Position numbers and translations under genes: made by a program. This document shows, in pieces, positions 1 through 12,859 of a stretch of DNA of 64,000 nt (position 1 is its first letter; the number at the start of each line of letters is the position of its first letter). The stretch spans positions 31,780,034 to 31,844,033 of the forward strand of contig CM036244.1 of the NCBI GenBank assembly GCA_020698575.1, in the 5' to 3' direction. This DNA comes from Bostrychus sinensis (lineage: Eukaryota; Chordata; Actinopteri; Gobiiformes; Eleotridae). The notes beneath the pieces were generated by a model that saw nothing but the letters and a program-made list of their open reading frames with translations, did not search any database and was not told where the DNA came from.

Positions 1-1029
1 AGGGTCAATCCCCTTGAACCGCACATACCTGCAGCATAAATAATACTTGTTCAAATACTTGCCCTTAAAGACATTAAATCAGCCAGATAGTGATGAAGCT
101 AGAGACTCCAGTTTCAGGTGAAGAAAAAATCAATTTCATAAACTGTTGTTTTAGAAGGACTTCACTTATTGTCTCTACTACTAAGTGCAGCGTGAAAAAA
201 ACATTAAGCGAAGGCGTGGAACAGGCTGAGAAAATGTTCATTGTGCTCACTAAAGGATATCATTGCTTCTATTTGAGCACAAAGGCCACTGATATTAAAG
301 TGGAAGTCAACCATAACACTGGCCACTGCGACGTGCCACTTTTAAAGGCACAGCTTATGTTTGAATGAGAAGCAGATAGAATGTAATATTGGGAGGTCAG
401 CTGGCAGCTTCGCCCCAATCTGGATCTATGATTTCATACACTGATGAGCTCATGTCGAATAAGACCGATAGCATCAGAGCATTGTTATTCGGAGAGCTCA
501 TAACACAGCAGCACCTGTCTGTCTGCAGTGTTTTAATATTAACATGGCACAATATGAGCGTTGATAGTCTCTAGAAGCTAATATACCTTTGCTTTATTTG
601 GTGTATGAAAATAGAATTGCAGATTATTGTGTTTATCTGGCATTAAATTAAACTTTCTTGATCTACTATTCTGGTCTATCAATATTTCTTGTATTTTGTT
701 GATGTTCTTTTTTCTGTCTTAGACATCCATTCAATTTCTTTCACATAACCAAGGACAACAGTCCAAGCAGAAATGACAAGACACCCTCTTCTCCAGGCAG
801 CTCCCCCGGCCCGCCTTGAGACACAGTGCACAGGGTGGGGCATGCAGAGGAGCCACTAAAGGGCTTTATGACCACCTCATTGACTTCAGTTTGGGTGGAA
901 ATGTCTTACATTCCTTCCTTCCTCTTTCATCTGCTTCCACTGTGAAAGGTGAAGAGTTGAAATAACAAAGTTGACCGACCTCTGGCTTAGTGTGTTGCAT
1001 GCAGGCCTGCCTCATAGGTGGGCTCGTAT
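1..1029. other. No gene recognised
   Basis: AT-rich non-coding sequence. The open frames here are short (under 95 codons), overlap randomly and show no recognisable domain. I see no repeat family that I can name. Confidence 0.5.
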
Positions 1030-1795
1030 AAGCTCAGGCTCCGCTCCACCTCCAGATGTTGTTTGTGATGTAAACAAATTATCTGTTACTGGTAGGAAAA
1101 CCAAATTTATGGTATTTGGAAACCAAAAAGAAAGTGACAAGTTAAGAATCAGTAATGTGGAAATAGAAAGTGTTCAAATTTCTGGGGTTTGTAATAGATT
1201 GTAAACTTAATTAGAAACATGTAGAAAATGTTAAAGGAAACATTTCAAAGTCAAAAGGAATCCTGTATAAAGCCAGGAACATACTAAATCAAAATGGTTT
1301 GTATTTAATTTACTGCTCACTGATACTTCCTTATTTAACTTACTGCATGCAAAGGTGGAGATCAACCTATAAAACCATAATAGGTAAGATTGTTCTACAG
1401 CAAAAACAAGCTGTATGTAATATAAATAAGGCTGGGTATTGTCATACTAATTCATAATTTTCTAATTCTCATTTTGAAGTTAAGAGTTTTTTTTTTGTTT
1501 TTTGTTTTTTTTGTTCTTTAGAATAAATATGAGGTGAGAGATGTGAGTAAATTACAAAAAGGGAAACAGTAAGTTTGGAGGAGATTAATTTCTGTTACTG
1601 GGGTTAAATTGGCATTAAAAACATCTAGTTCTCTTTTCATAAAAAAAAAAAACCAAAACATTTAAAACACACAAACATTATTTGAGAGTTATGACCAAGT
1701 GTTTGTTTTTTTCATTTTTTGTTTCTTTCTTTTATATAGTTTCAAGTATAGCTGTAACTAGGCAGGCTGAATAAACTGAACTGAACAGAGTTTGT
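1030..1795 (+). mobile_element. Non-LTR retrotransposon remnant, 3' part of reverse transcriptase ORF
   Basis: Translating the plus strand from about 1060 gives the end of a LINE reverse transcriptase: a KTKFMVFG block, then a VIDCKLN segment, then ISKSKGILYKARNIL, then LILPYLTYCM, then INKAGYCHTN. This order matches the region after the catalytic YADD in Jockey/I/Rex1-type LINEs. The frame shifts once near 1190, where a TAG also replaces an expected Trp, so the copy is dead. The 3' end is an AT-rich tail finishing in AATAAACTGAACTGAAC at about 1773-1795, which resembles the short tandem tails of fish LINEs. The 5' side is truncated. I cannot assign the exact clade without a search. Confidence 0.6.
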
Positions 1796-4700
1796 GACTG
1801 CTTTTCACTGCTGTCCAATTGACAATGCATAAACCCATGAGCCATCCTGCAAGTGAAGGGGCTACAAGACAGAATGGATGTTTATTTGTTTTTTTTTTAT
1901 TACAAGAGCCTTAGCATGGCTTATATCACTTAGAGCCAGTTAACCTTGAAAGACCATACCAGAGACAACAACCCAGCTTCTTGGTTCATTCAGCCTCTCA
2001 AACCTCTCCACAATGATAATGATGTCTCATTGAACTCAAACTGTGCAGTGCCGACAAGAAGGGGTGTAAAGTGGTCCCCTTTCCATTCTACAGCAGGAGG
2101 TAGAAACAGGGGAATACCAAGGGAATGGCTTTTTTAGTTCATTTGGATGCAGGTGCACTTTGTCCAGTGATGCATTGGGGTCAAATACATTTCTCTTTAC
2201 TGGCATTTCAGATAAAACACACCACGTCTTGACTTATTCCTCCCCTTTTTTAGAGTCTTCTTGTGTTTTTTTTTTTTTTTTTTTAACAGTCTGTTACTGG
2301 TCTAAGTGCAGACTGTTAAAGACACCACACCTCCGTTCATGCAGGCGATAGACAGACAGGAAAAGTCTATTCACACTCTTTCAGAAAGCTGTGCAGTTCT
2401 AAATGTGCAGTTTCAAAACCAGCCCAAACTGTTAACCCACAGACTGTTTATTATGTCATCAACATATACCTTATGTATATTTCTATAAACCAATGCTATT
2501 TCTCATATCTGTGACTTGGACAAATGCCTTACATTACATTTTTGGGAAAGTAGATTTTTCTGTTCTTTCTACAGAGGGCTGTGTGGTAAAGTCAGAGGCT
2601 GCTGCGCTGCTGTAATAAGAACAACACAGTTCTCCCGCTGTCAGGACTCAAAGAGAAAATGAAGAGAGATAAGACAGAGCTTTATATTTTTCTCCTCCTC
2701 TGCCCACATCAACCACTTTATTACCAGCTATATTTCTCACTTTACACAGCAAGGACAACACTTTAAAGCAAGTTAATGTGATTCAACCTGGTTTAGTTGA
2801 ATTCTCTTTTTTCAGTTTTTTACCTTTTTATCCCAATAGATTTGGTTCATAACTATTCAGTATTTGAGGCAGTGTCATTTGTGGGGGCAAAAACAGTTAG
2901 TGGGAAGTCACAGAACATTCTGCCCATTGACCATCTGAGTGGTTCTGGTTCAGATTTTTTAAGATAAATCATGCTCAGTGTTTTTTGAAAAAGCTAAAAT
3001 GAAACTCAGTACTTTTTGTTTGTACTGTGACCATATGGTTATGTCTAATTGGAATTAAAATGCTCCAAGTTCCAACCCACTTTGGGCCTGGAGCATTCTG
3101 GACAATGGCTAGTTAACTGTAGAACTAGGAGGCACCAACCTTAACAGTATGCCCTATATGCAGCTGAAGATGAATATATACTTAATATTCTAGACATGAT
3201 AAAGTTGGTGGTTTTACATGCTTGTCCTAGGTGCATTGTGGTTTATTAGGCCATCTAAATAGATATGGCACATGGGTGGCTAAAGGCTGGCCCTGTACCA
3301 ATCAGGGCAGAGGAAGGTGGCAGCTGGGGGCAAACCAGGATCAATGCTGCATTCATAATACATCGGAATATCGGAAATTCTAACCTCCGACTTGGAAAAA
3401 TGGCCTTGAACACCATCTCAGGGCAGAATTTTTGCTTGGAAATATCCACGCGAAAGTTTTTTACTCCTAGTTCTGAGTTGACGTCACAATCATGGGGACA
3501 GTATGGTTACTAACTAATTTACTTAACTTGATTCATTATATAACGATATCAGTGCTAAAGTTCTACAAAAAACATCTCTGACACTTCATTTGTCACTTTA
3601 TTACTAAACATAAATGTTTTCTGTTTCCTAATTCATATTTTCCATTTAGTAATTTACAACCCCTGATATAACTCCGTACCCCACCAAACAGTTCTATTGA
3701 TGTATTTATTTGTTTTATATAAAACAACTTAGAAATGCAGCTATTGTGGTGATCAGCATGTGTTTTCCGTGTTGATCTCATTTTTTGTAAGTACGCTTTT
3801 TTTTAAGTTGGGACTTCCAAGATTTTAAACAAGGCCCCAGTGCAAGCATTTTTCCTTCATATAAAATGAACAAAGGAGCCATCAGACACACAACAGACAC
3901 ATTTAGGGGACTGGAGGCTTTAATGGCTCATAACAGTCAGACTAAAGCAGCAAATAAATGTTTGCTACTGTAACTGCAATGTCTGTAATATACAATTCAT
4001 CAGAGATAAACTGTTGGTGATTAATCAGGGATCAACTGGCTGTTTTCATAAATACAACTTCCATAGAGGTACTGTAAAAAACTGCATGGCAAAATCATTG
4101 AAAATCATTTAAGAGCACATTTTGAAGTCAAGCAAAAACATGACTTAAATTATTGCATGCAAACGGTTCATAGAGGGAAAACAACCTCATCTGACACTTT
4201 CTATACAGTCTCTGGTTTACCATAAACCTTTTCTATTGGTAAATGCAAATGTTAGACCTTATAATGGCAGTGCAACTAATAAGTATTAATGACTGGAGAA
4301 CGGCAGGCGCATGTCTCTGAACAACCCTGAAGCTACGTCTCCTTGTTGCTCAGTGATTCTGACTCAACAACAACATAACATGGTGAGGAACAGAGCTTTG
4401 TTTTGCCCTCAAGGTGGAGGTTTGTGAGGACTATGAATATGTATATATGTAAACACAATAGCTTGAGCAGTCAGCTAGCATGCTGGATCGGCAATATGAC
4501 CAGCAAGTGTTCAACTTTAGCCGGACGAGTTAGAAGGCTTTGGATGCAGACGGCGGCGTTTTGCTGACAAGTGGAGGTTGCGCTGCATATTGATATTGCG
4601 GTTCCCTTTGCCCTCTATAAATGTGAAATCAAGCTTGAATTTCCAGGACAGAAATACATTGCTTCCTTGGCTCTGTGTCAACTCTATCTTCCAGTGTCGT

Positions 4701-4991
4701 GTGTGTCACTGACAGTGGCTGCATGGTCTGATGGGAAATTACCAAATGCATTTTACATTTCACTGAATCATCTTGTGGGAATCATGTTGGTGCATCTTGA
4801 AACATCCACTGTTGTAACACTTTCATATAGATTTCTTTATTACTCCTATAGGCCATTAAGTTGTATTATTTGTTTAATAAGGGCAAGGGTTTATTGTGGC
4901 ATTGCACTGGAGAGAACCTCTTCCTTGAATCAGATTGCAGTCATGGTGTTTTCCTGTTTTTTAAACTTCTAAGCAGCTGAGTAACTACGAT
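1796..4991. other. No gene recognised
   Basis: AT-rich sequence without a supportable gene. Around 3345-3500 a GC-richer stretch with repeated CGGAA/TCGGAAA and TGACGTCA-like words looks like a degraded non-autonomous DNA element, but no matching terminal repeat was found. The 133-codon open frame at 4571-4972 has no recognisable domain. Confidence 0.4.
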
Positions 4992-5098
4992 GGCCCTGGA
5001 GTGCAACATCAAGATAGTTTTTGTCCACTAGAAAAATAAAAGCAAAAAGGTAGATTTTTTTGCTAAATCATGTCTCAAAAAGAAAGCCCCCCTCAAAA

Positions 5099-5130
<32 letters not shown>

Positions 5131-5135
5131 ATATA

Positions 5136-5191
<56 letters not shown>

Positions 5192-5650
5192 AAATTAAAA
5201 TGAATATCTATATTTAAAATGACCATCCTCATAACTGTTTTTGTCCACTAGAAAAATAAAAGGAGAGGAAATGTTTCTTCCAAAAAGAAAAAAGAAAGCC
5301 ACCTCTGCAATACACACGCAGCCTTAAATTAAAAGAGGGCGCTGTTTCTCCAAAATGTATCCCCCTTTTAAATTAAGGCTGCCACAATAAAAAAATAACA
5401 AATTTTGAAAGTGTTCCATTAATTTTTCTTTCTTGAAGTAAACATTTAAAAATCTTCCTCTGCTTTTATTTTTCTAGTAAACAAAAATTTGGAGTGCGCT
5501 TCATTTTATTATATAGATATTTATTTAATTTTTTTATGTATACTCTCTAAATGTGAGGGATGGGTTTCTTTTTAAGGCAAGATTTTTTTTAAAGTCTATT
5601 TCTGCTTTTATTTTTCTGGTGGACAAAAACATTTTTGTGGCCTCAGGGCC
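4992..5650. mobile_element. Foldback-type non-autonomous DNA element
   Basis: The ends are inverted: the left end starts GGCCCTGGAGTG and the right end finishes CTCAGGGCC. Just inside each end lies the word TTTTTGTCCACTAGAAAAAT (left, about 5018) or its inverse with one change (right, about 5610). The same word occurs twice more inside, once direct (about 5239) and once inverted (about 5465), so the element can fold in more than one way. An A/TA microsatellite sits in the left half. No coding capacity is visible, and a target duplication is not clear. Confidence 0.6.
5095..5186. repeat. A-tract and (TA)n microsatellite
   Basis: A run of A of about 20 bases runs into about 65 bases of TA dinucleotides with a few AATA interruptions. 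It lies inside the foldback element. Confidence 0.95.
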
Positions 5651-6326
5651 ACCGCATACTACAGTATAGATATTTCATGTAGCCCACAGCAGTACTTTGA
5701 ACAATATTTTTAACTGTCCAAGATTGCTCATATTGATCCATTCTCTGTGTCAAATGTACAACCTGTACAAGGCCAAAATCACTGTTACAGAGAGTTCAAG
5801 TAAGAAATGTTGAAAAGGTGAAATGAAGTATTCTGGAGCCATGTCCACCAAGACTTATGTGATTTTTTTTCCCCCATTTATTTCCTATAGGAGTTCAACA
5901 AATGCAGCAATTTCTTCAGCACTGATAGCTTCAGGATACTTCAACATTTCATCATCATTCAAACATTGAATCTTTCACAAGACATTAGCTTTTAAAATTT
6001 GTTTTTTTTTTTTTTTTACTTTTTTCATATCTGTTATGCTTCCAAAGTGTGGAGGTTAAATATGTGCATCATCTTGATAACTACAGAACAGCAGATTAAG
6101 TCTTTCGGGCTATAATCTAGATTGTCCAATGCAGAATGCACTAGTTGACCGTCCAGTGTGACCTAAATGACATGACAAGATGTTAATATAAAGATATGAG
6201 AATTCTCTGACACCCAATCATGCTGAAAACTTCATTTGTGACAATAATCCTTGATAACAAAACAATTTTGTGCACATCTTAGCACACAATGGACCATAGA
6301 CCAGCTATTAATTACACAATAATTTA

Positions 6327-6847
6327 CACTATATTGCCAAAAGTATTCACTCACCCACCCAAATAACTGAATTCAGGGGTTCCAATCATTTCCATGGCCA
6401 CAGGTGTATACAATCAAGCACCTAGGCATGCAGCTCTGTAGAAAACTTTGTGGAAAAGTTTGAGGATGGCCACTTCCTGTTCCAACATGACTGCGCACCA
6501 GTGCACAAAGCAAGGTCCACAGAGACATGGATAAGCGAGTTTGGTGTGGAAGAACTTGACTGGGCTGCACAGAGTCCTGACCTCAATCTGATAGAACACC
6601 TTCGGGATGAATTAGAGCGAAGACTGTGAGCCAGGTCTTCTCATCCAACATCAGTGTCTAACCTCACAAATGCTCTTCTGGAAGAATGGTCAAAAATTCC
6701 CATAAACACCTCTAAACCTTTTAGAAGAAGAGTTTAAGCTGTTATAGATGCAAAGGGTGGGCCAACATCGCATTAAACCCAATTGATTATGAATTAAGTT
6801 CATAAGCTTTTAAAGGCAGGTGAGCAAATACTTTTGGCAATTTAGTG
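6327..6847 (+). mobile_element. Internally deleted Tc1/mariner element with TA target duplications
   Basis: The left end CACTATATTGCCAAAAGTAT is matched by the inverted right end (ACTTTTGGCAATTTAGTG), and both are flanked by TA (6325-6326 and 6848-6849), the Tc1/mariner target site. Inside, the plus strand still encodes the C-terminal part of a Tc1-type transposase: HDCAPVHKAR followed by LDWAAQSPDLNLIEHL, which holds the family's PDLN..E catalytic block. The N-terminal DNA-binding part and the first catalytic Asp are missing, and stops follow the last block. At 521 bp it is about a third of an autonomous element (normally 1.3-1.6 kb), so it could move only if served in trans. Confidence 0.9.
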
Positions 6848-6939
6848 TATTTGATGAAGAAATACGCACTGCCCCCATGACAAGACAAGGCCAAACAACA
6901 ACTCCATTGTGTTGTAAATGGCAGTGCACTTGCTGGCAT

Positions 6940-7440
6940 CACTCTGCATTCAGCCCTGGATGTATCACATTAGAGCAGTGCTGTGAAATGCAGCATAAGT
7001 AGAACCTGATCCTCGGGGCGCTCTCTGCCCAGCCAGATGTATGGATTTCTGCTCCACCGCAGTCTTCGGCCTCTGTTTGTTTATCCTTAAGGAGCGTTTC
7101 CCTCCTCTTCCTCCCCCCGAGTGTCACTTCACACTTTAATGATTTCTTTGTGATCATTTATTTATTTGGTCCAGTCAAGGCGTTGACATTTGGGAGCAGT
7201 TCCGGGCTTGACTGAGATATATTGCACAGGACAACAGTCGGGAAGGCTTCTGTGTGTCTCTGCCTTATAGTCCAAAAAGACGGTTCAAATGGCCTTTTCC
7301 AACTCCAGAGAGAGAGAGAAAAAAAAAGTAGGGCGGCAAAGGCAGCAGCAGCAGGCTTTTCACTACAAGAAGAATTTCTTACAGTGATCCCCGCAAGATT
7401 AGCTTTTGTTTTTGGTCTGGAGTGGAGCTGTCTGTGTTAA
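6940..7440. other. Candidate conserved non-coding block
   Basis: This GC-richer, apparently repeat-free stretch has no sustained frame on either strand. Its mixed composition differs from the AT-rich surroundings. I flag it only as a candidate regulatory block; a cross-species alignment would decide. A short purine run, (AG)n then A, lies at about 7309-7328. Confidence 0.2.
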
Positions 7441-8026
7441 GGTAAGAAAAGGCCTGACAGTTTTATAAAATCCATCCCCCGCTGCCATGATCCCACTGTG
7501 GTGTTACATATCTGAAGTCTTTTCTTTGTATGTTGTGTTCAGTGAAATCTTTAACCAGATAACCAGATATCAGCATGCAAACACACTTAGTGCTAATCTG
7601 GCTCACAGTCAGTGCAGGAGGTATTCTGGTTAAAGAGGGAAGCAGTGTGTGTGGGGACCTCACACAAAGACTCTATGATTATTTAATTCAAATGCAAGAG
7701 TATTGTCCATGCAAGCGGATAATTAGGTTATAATGTTTAATATTTATGCTTTGTATAGCAGTTAGCCACAATCAAGTAATTTGATTGGATGAATAAGGCT
7801 GTTGGTTTAACTAATGTGCTTTTGTCTCAAGCAATATTACGCCAACATATGTTTAATGGCCTTTTTTATTTTCCATGTTTTCTGATATTCAAAGCACACA
7901 TATCATTCATCATTCTCTGTTAAACTAAAAGAATTTCTTGGCCTGTGATGATTTGATTATAGGGCCATTGCTTTACGGATCAAAACATACACACACATAT
8001 ACACTTTATCTTCTGTGTATTCTGTT

Positions 8027-8290
8027 AGAGGTCCTACGTAGTTGGAGTCTATCCCTGCAACTATCTTGGGCCTGGGGAGAAGTACACCCTGGGCATTGGC
8101 CAGTTAGTTGCAAGCCTAACATACAGTGGCAAGTCCCCAAGACCGTGGGAGGAAACTGAAGTACCCAAAAAGAACCCACAGCAACACAGGGAAGACATGC
8201 AGACTTCTACACAGAAACTGTTGTTAGCCAGCCCGAGGCTCGAACTCGCAATCTACTTGCTGTGAGACAAGAGCCCTAACCACTGTGCTT
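8027..8290 (-). repeat. Degenerate dispersed repeat with tRNA-like head (SINE-type)
   Basis: The plus strand carries words typical of an abundant fish repeat: GTACACCCTGGGCATTGGCC, then GGGAGGAAACTG, then GAAGACATGCAGACTT, and finally CTCGAACTCGCAATCTACTTGC. Read on the minus strand, the last part resembles a tRNA-derived B-box (GTTCGAG). Related copies occur at 48720-48925, 60475-60772 and 62350-62900. There is no coding capacity. Confidence 0.5.
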
Positions 8291-8317
8291 CTTGCTTCTT
8301 AATGTCTCTTATAATCC

Positions 8318-8720
8318 AGAATCAGAATGCCTTCATTGTCATTATATAAAAACATATGACACGGAATTTGATTTGTTGCTCAAGTAAGGTGCTACACACA
8401 CACTCATGCATTCAAGCAAGAAAAACATACACCTAACAATGAATAACATGTTTACACCCAGATAAAAATATAGAATATAATGAAGTGCAAAAGTTTGACA
8501 TGGAATTGGTACAAAAATAGTCATTTAAGACAGTAATTGTGTTAGGGAAGAAGCTGTTCCTAAAATGGGTTGTTTTGGTCTTTGAGCGCCAGTATCGTCT
8601 TCCTGAATGCGTCTTAACCTATTAGAGTTCGGTACGACTGACAAGAACTGGATAGAACCTACCAGGACTTACCTAGATTAGCGCTCACAGCTGGTTGCAT
8701 TTTGTCAAATAAATTTGTCT
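8318..8720 (-). repeat. Degraded LINE 3'-end-like repeat
   Basis: It begins with CCAGAATCAGAATGCCTTCATTG and continues through GAAGAAGCTGTTCCTAAAATGG, words that I recognise from the 3' portions of abundant fish LINEs read in reverse. No open frame remains. The family assignment is tentative. Confidence 0.35.
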
Positions 8721-9114
8721 TGTCTTATATGCTGGTTGTGGATTGTCTATAATTTTTCATTTATGGCTCTTGTCTCAGTTCTACACTCCTTTTCTAAAAT
8801 CAAAATTCTGTTTGAAAAGTGTGCAATTTACACTCTGTTATCAAGCTCCCATTGACTGTTCTACATCATGTGTAAACATAGAATGCCTATCACTTAAAGG
8901 ATAAGTGGCTAATTTAGCATAGCTTATGCCTATTTACCCAAGGAAATGGCACAAAAAAGCACATAGAGAAACAAGATGCAAGAATTAAAGTTGTCAGCAC
9001 ATTCAAATAGTGTTTAGTGAGGCAGAGATAATTGCGAGATGATATTGGTCTAACATTGAACTGGAAGTTTAAGAAAAGAAAGGCAAATTGGTCCAGTTTT
9101 ACTTTTTCGCAATG

Positions 9115-10225
9115 CTGTTTTTTAGAGGGAACAACAACAACAACAAAAAAGTGGTGAAACTTTTACTTACACTTATAATACCTGTATGTTTATGCCTAGT
9201 TTTGGCCACACACCACAGAGTTAACCTCTAAGAGCCAGCACTAAAGGCAAGTTGATACACTTTTCTGGAGGTTGTTTGAGAGGACGATTAGTCAATACAA
9301 CCCAACGTACGTGCTGGACTCTGAAAATTCACTTCTGATGAGGGCTGCTTTTGACTGGTGGATGATTTTTTTTTTTTTTTTTTACCCATGTTGCTCCCAT
9401 TAAAAAAATAACACACCATACTGAACCAGCACTGCCAAAAGTAAATCGATTCAGATGATCTCAAGTGTTTAAGTACAGCTGTAGTATTTTAAAACAAAGT
9501 GGAATTAATTGCTCACTAAATCATATTCTAAAACTAAGCAGGCACATTTTCTCTATTACATGTTTTAAGCATTAAAAACATTATTATTAATAGGCAAGAA
9601 GAGCAGAGAGTGTTTTAGAGGAGTAAACAAAGCATCAGAGCAATCCAAAGTGTGTGTTTTTTTTTTTGTTTTTTTTTTCAGCCTGTACTCAGAGCAGCAG
9701 TGCTTCAGGCCCTAAACTCCCCTCCTTCAAAAACAACTCATTTCTTGTTCCTACACTGTAATCTGGCTCTGTGCAAATTGATGTCAGTGCAGAGTCTGAC
9801 ACCGTCTGATTGTTTTGCTCAAGTTGAACTGGAAAACTTTCTCCAGGGAGAGCAGAAATCTGACTGCTAATGCCACAAACATTTTGAATTTATGCATGAT
9901 CTCAGCTGCTAAGTCAGAAGAGTTATCTGGTACAGTGCCCCAGTCAATGACCTTTGACCTCTGTCAAAATAAAATGTTCCCAGCCCACTTGTTCATGGTG
10001 TTTTGGTTTTACCAGCAAATTATTGGGCATTTGGAATATAATTTCAGTGCAGGAGTTTTTTTTTTTTTTTCTTTTTTTTTTTTCCTCAGAGGCCATAAAA
10101 GCTATGAGAAAGAGAATTCATCATCGTCAATATTCTATAGATCTATAGTCATCCGCATTGTTTACCACTGACCGATAAATGCTAAAATGTTAAAATGCCA
10201 TAGCCTTTGTATATTGTTACATAGT
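9115..10225. other. No gene recognised; several T/A homopolymer tracts
   Basis: The stretch has poly(T) runs at about 9367-9383, 9658-9679 and 10059-10083. The open frames across 9652-10171 run through these tracts and have no domain, so I do not call genes. Confidence 0.5.
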
Positions 10226-10229
10226 TTTG

Positions 10230-10450
10230 AGTGGGTGAAGTTTACTTGATCTCATATGCAGCTTAAAATAATGTTCAAGACCATAGTGCATTGCAAAAAA
10301 TTTGAATATAATGAAATGGTCAATGAATTGTAAGAAAATTAAATATTTCAAGCATTTTCTTGATTTTAACTGTGATGATTGTGGTTTACTGTTTATGAGA
10401 AACAAAATTCAGTGTCATACATTTAGAATATTACATTTTATTATATGTTT
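10230..10450 (+). repeat. AT-rich dispersed repeat fragment
   Basis: It contains TTGAATATAATGAAATGG followed by AATATTTCAAGCATTTTC and TTTTAACTGTGATGATTGTGG. I recognise these words from a widespread fish non-autonomous element, but no terminal inverted repeat is visible here. Low certainty. Confidence 0.3.
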
Positions 10451-10589
10451 AAATGTTTACAATTAGTAATTGCTTCAAATATTTCACTCTCTGTGTAATA
10501 TCGATCAATATAAGCTTTGATTTGTTTACTTTTTAAAGGTGCTATGAACACTATATTTTTTTATTACATTTCAGAAAAATTTCCCACGT

Positions 10590-10840
10590 GTCCAAAAATA
10601 TGAGGTAAACATGTTTAAATCAAATATTAGTTTCACTGATAACAATGGTACAGCTGATTTATTCACAATTAAAAAACAAACAAACAAACAAAACTGAACG
10701 TTGATGTAAAGTTGTTTATGTTTACATTTTTTGTTTTGGTGCTAAACCCTGTATTCCCAATCATCTAATCAGAAAAGCAGAAAGACTACCAACCCACAGA
10801 CCATTGTTTTGATTTAGACTGCAGAACCCTTTTTTAAATC
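10590..10840 (+). repeat. Dispersed repeat, copy 1 of an inverted pair
   Basis: This segment matches the reverse complement of 49700-49920 over about 220 bases. Shared words include GTAAACATGTTTAAAT, TTAGTTTCACTGATAACAA, and CAACCCACAGACCATTGTTT. The two copies differ by many substitutions and small indels, so they are old, independent insertions of one unnamed family. Confidence 0.75.
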
Positions 10841-10917
10841 AATATGAGCGCATATTGCTTACAGTGACTTTAAACTAAACTAATGGAATTTCTTTCTGTC
10901 TCTCACCACAGCAAATC

Positions 10918-11090
10918 TATTGCACAGTGAAGTTTTTATGCCAGATGCCCTTCTTGTCAAAACCAGACAGTTACTGTGAATGGGCTTCGCAATGTAGGTA
11001 AAGCATCTTGCTCAAGGACACAACAGTATGCACTGGGGTCACAGCGGGACTGGTACTGCCAACAATTCACTTAGTGGGCGACCCTATTAA
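10918..11090. repeat. Degenerate SINE-like repeat fragment
   Basis: It contains GCATCTTGCTCAAGGACACAAC and, later, a GGGACTGGTACTGCC stretch. The CAAGGACACAAC word recurs at about 27365-27380, in the repeat next to the tRNA-headed copy. No coding potential. Confidence 0.35.
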
Positions 11091-12229
11091 CCTCATGCAT
11101 AAAATAATTTCAGTTTTTCACAATATTCTGATTTATTCAGATGCACCTGTGCTTGCGGTTTGAGTTAGCATACACTAAAAATAGCTGTGCATGTACTGCA
11201 TATACGAATCTAATGTGGTGGTTTTCATGGAGACATTTGTATCAAAATCAAAGGACATTCACAAGTCAAAGTTTTACATCGGAATTAACTTTTTCTACCT
11301 TAAATAAACTATTTTGAACTCCGTCTGATGTTTGAATGAGTTGTCACAGGTTGAATAAAGCAGTGTCTTGAGTTTTTGCAAGAAAGCAGCAAACAACAAG
11401 CTAGCAATGGCTTTATTTCTCGATATTTGTCATGGCAGAGTGGCCCAAAGGCAGAAAAAAACTTTGGATAGACAACGGAAATACAGCCAAGCAATGTATC
11501 ACACAGGAGTCAACCGGACTGTTGAGTTTTTACAACAGTGTTTTATTCCAAAATGTAGCGGGAGCTTCATAGAAAAAAACAAACATACCAAAAAAGCGAA
11601 GAAACAAGCAACATTACATTGTGCCCCTTTAAAGAGAGACTCAGTAATACATTAATACATGGTGCATAATGTGTTTCATAAATGGATAGTGACAAATTAC
11701 AGTAAATGGCAATGTTTACCTTTGACTAGTGATAGCGCAAACATAGAAAACGTTCTTCAGTGCCCTCTTGAGCAAACATTTGCATCGTTAGCAATGTGTT
11801 AGCTAATTATTTTTTGTCAAGCAGTTTTGAGTTTAACAGTCACTGATGAGAAAAGGCCCTGAAACACTAGCATTGTGTACAAGTTTGGAAAAAAAACAAA
11901 AAACAAAAACAACAACATCTCATGAGTTTGTATATAATGTATAAAGCTGCGTTAGCATGTCATGAGCTAAATGTGTTTACCCATTCACTGACAGCACACA
12001 CATGCACTTAGCAGGATGTCACTTGGCAAAATCATTAAGTCTGTCAAAAAGTACTCTAAAAAGACTATAGGTACATATACATAAAAATAGCACCAAAATG
12101 AAAGAAAAAACAAACAAACAATAGTCTGCATAGCTGCAACTTTGGTTTAGCAATGATGTTCTTCAAAATGTAAGAACATGTGCGAAAACTTTCTCTTGTT
12201 TTTCACGGTGCTATGTAAATGTAACAATT

Positions 12230-12610
12230 TAACATTCAGCACAGACTGTCTGCAAAACAATGCTCCTAATTCACCTGTGTCTGAAACTTTATCATTTCCA
12301 CAACTATCGATCTAATCAGCTGCATTTCTCTGCATTCTGATCATCTCCGCGCCAATCAGGCTGACAGCCTCGCAGTTATTTAGTGCCATAATCAGATACA
12401 GACGTAGCTGCATCGCGCATAGAAAAACAGTTTGCAATCATAATTGACATTTGTAACCAAATCGGCTGGTAATATTTCCATAATCCTCCAATAGACAGGA
12501 TATGATGGAAATATCATAGTGCAGAAATCAACTCAGCTCGATGCCGGCTGTTGGAACGAGGACCACATCAAGATTTATGACCTTTCCTTAATTATCATCG
12601 ATGTTATTCC
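12230..12610. other. Candidate conserved non-coding block
   Basis: A repeat-free, compositionally balanced stretch with homeodomain-like words (TAATTATCATCG, GCAATCATAATTGAC, TCTAATCAG). No frame is sustained. It resembles developmental conserved elements in character, but I have no alignment to support that. Confidence 0.25.
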
Positions 12611-12859
12611 ATATTTATAGGCCAGTCTCATTCGCTATGCATACTTGTACGCTCTTAATACCTGGGAATGACGATATGCTGAAACATAACACAGTCCAGA
12701 TAAATTATCCTGACGTTTTTCAAGCTGTTTGCATAACTGATGTGCAATCACAACATGTGTCAGTTAATGTATTGCTTTACGCTGCCTGTGCATACATTTT
12801 AACCCCATGACCCCAATCACTCAAATGGAGAATGTAGTCCTGCAAGGCTTGATCTTCAT

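Noticed and set aside
4571..4972. 133-codon plus-strand frame
   Set aside because: No recognisable domain, no supporting context; it could be chance in non-coding sequence.
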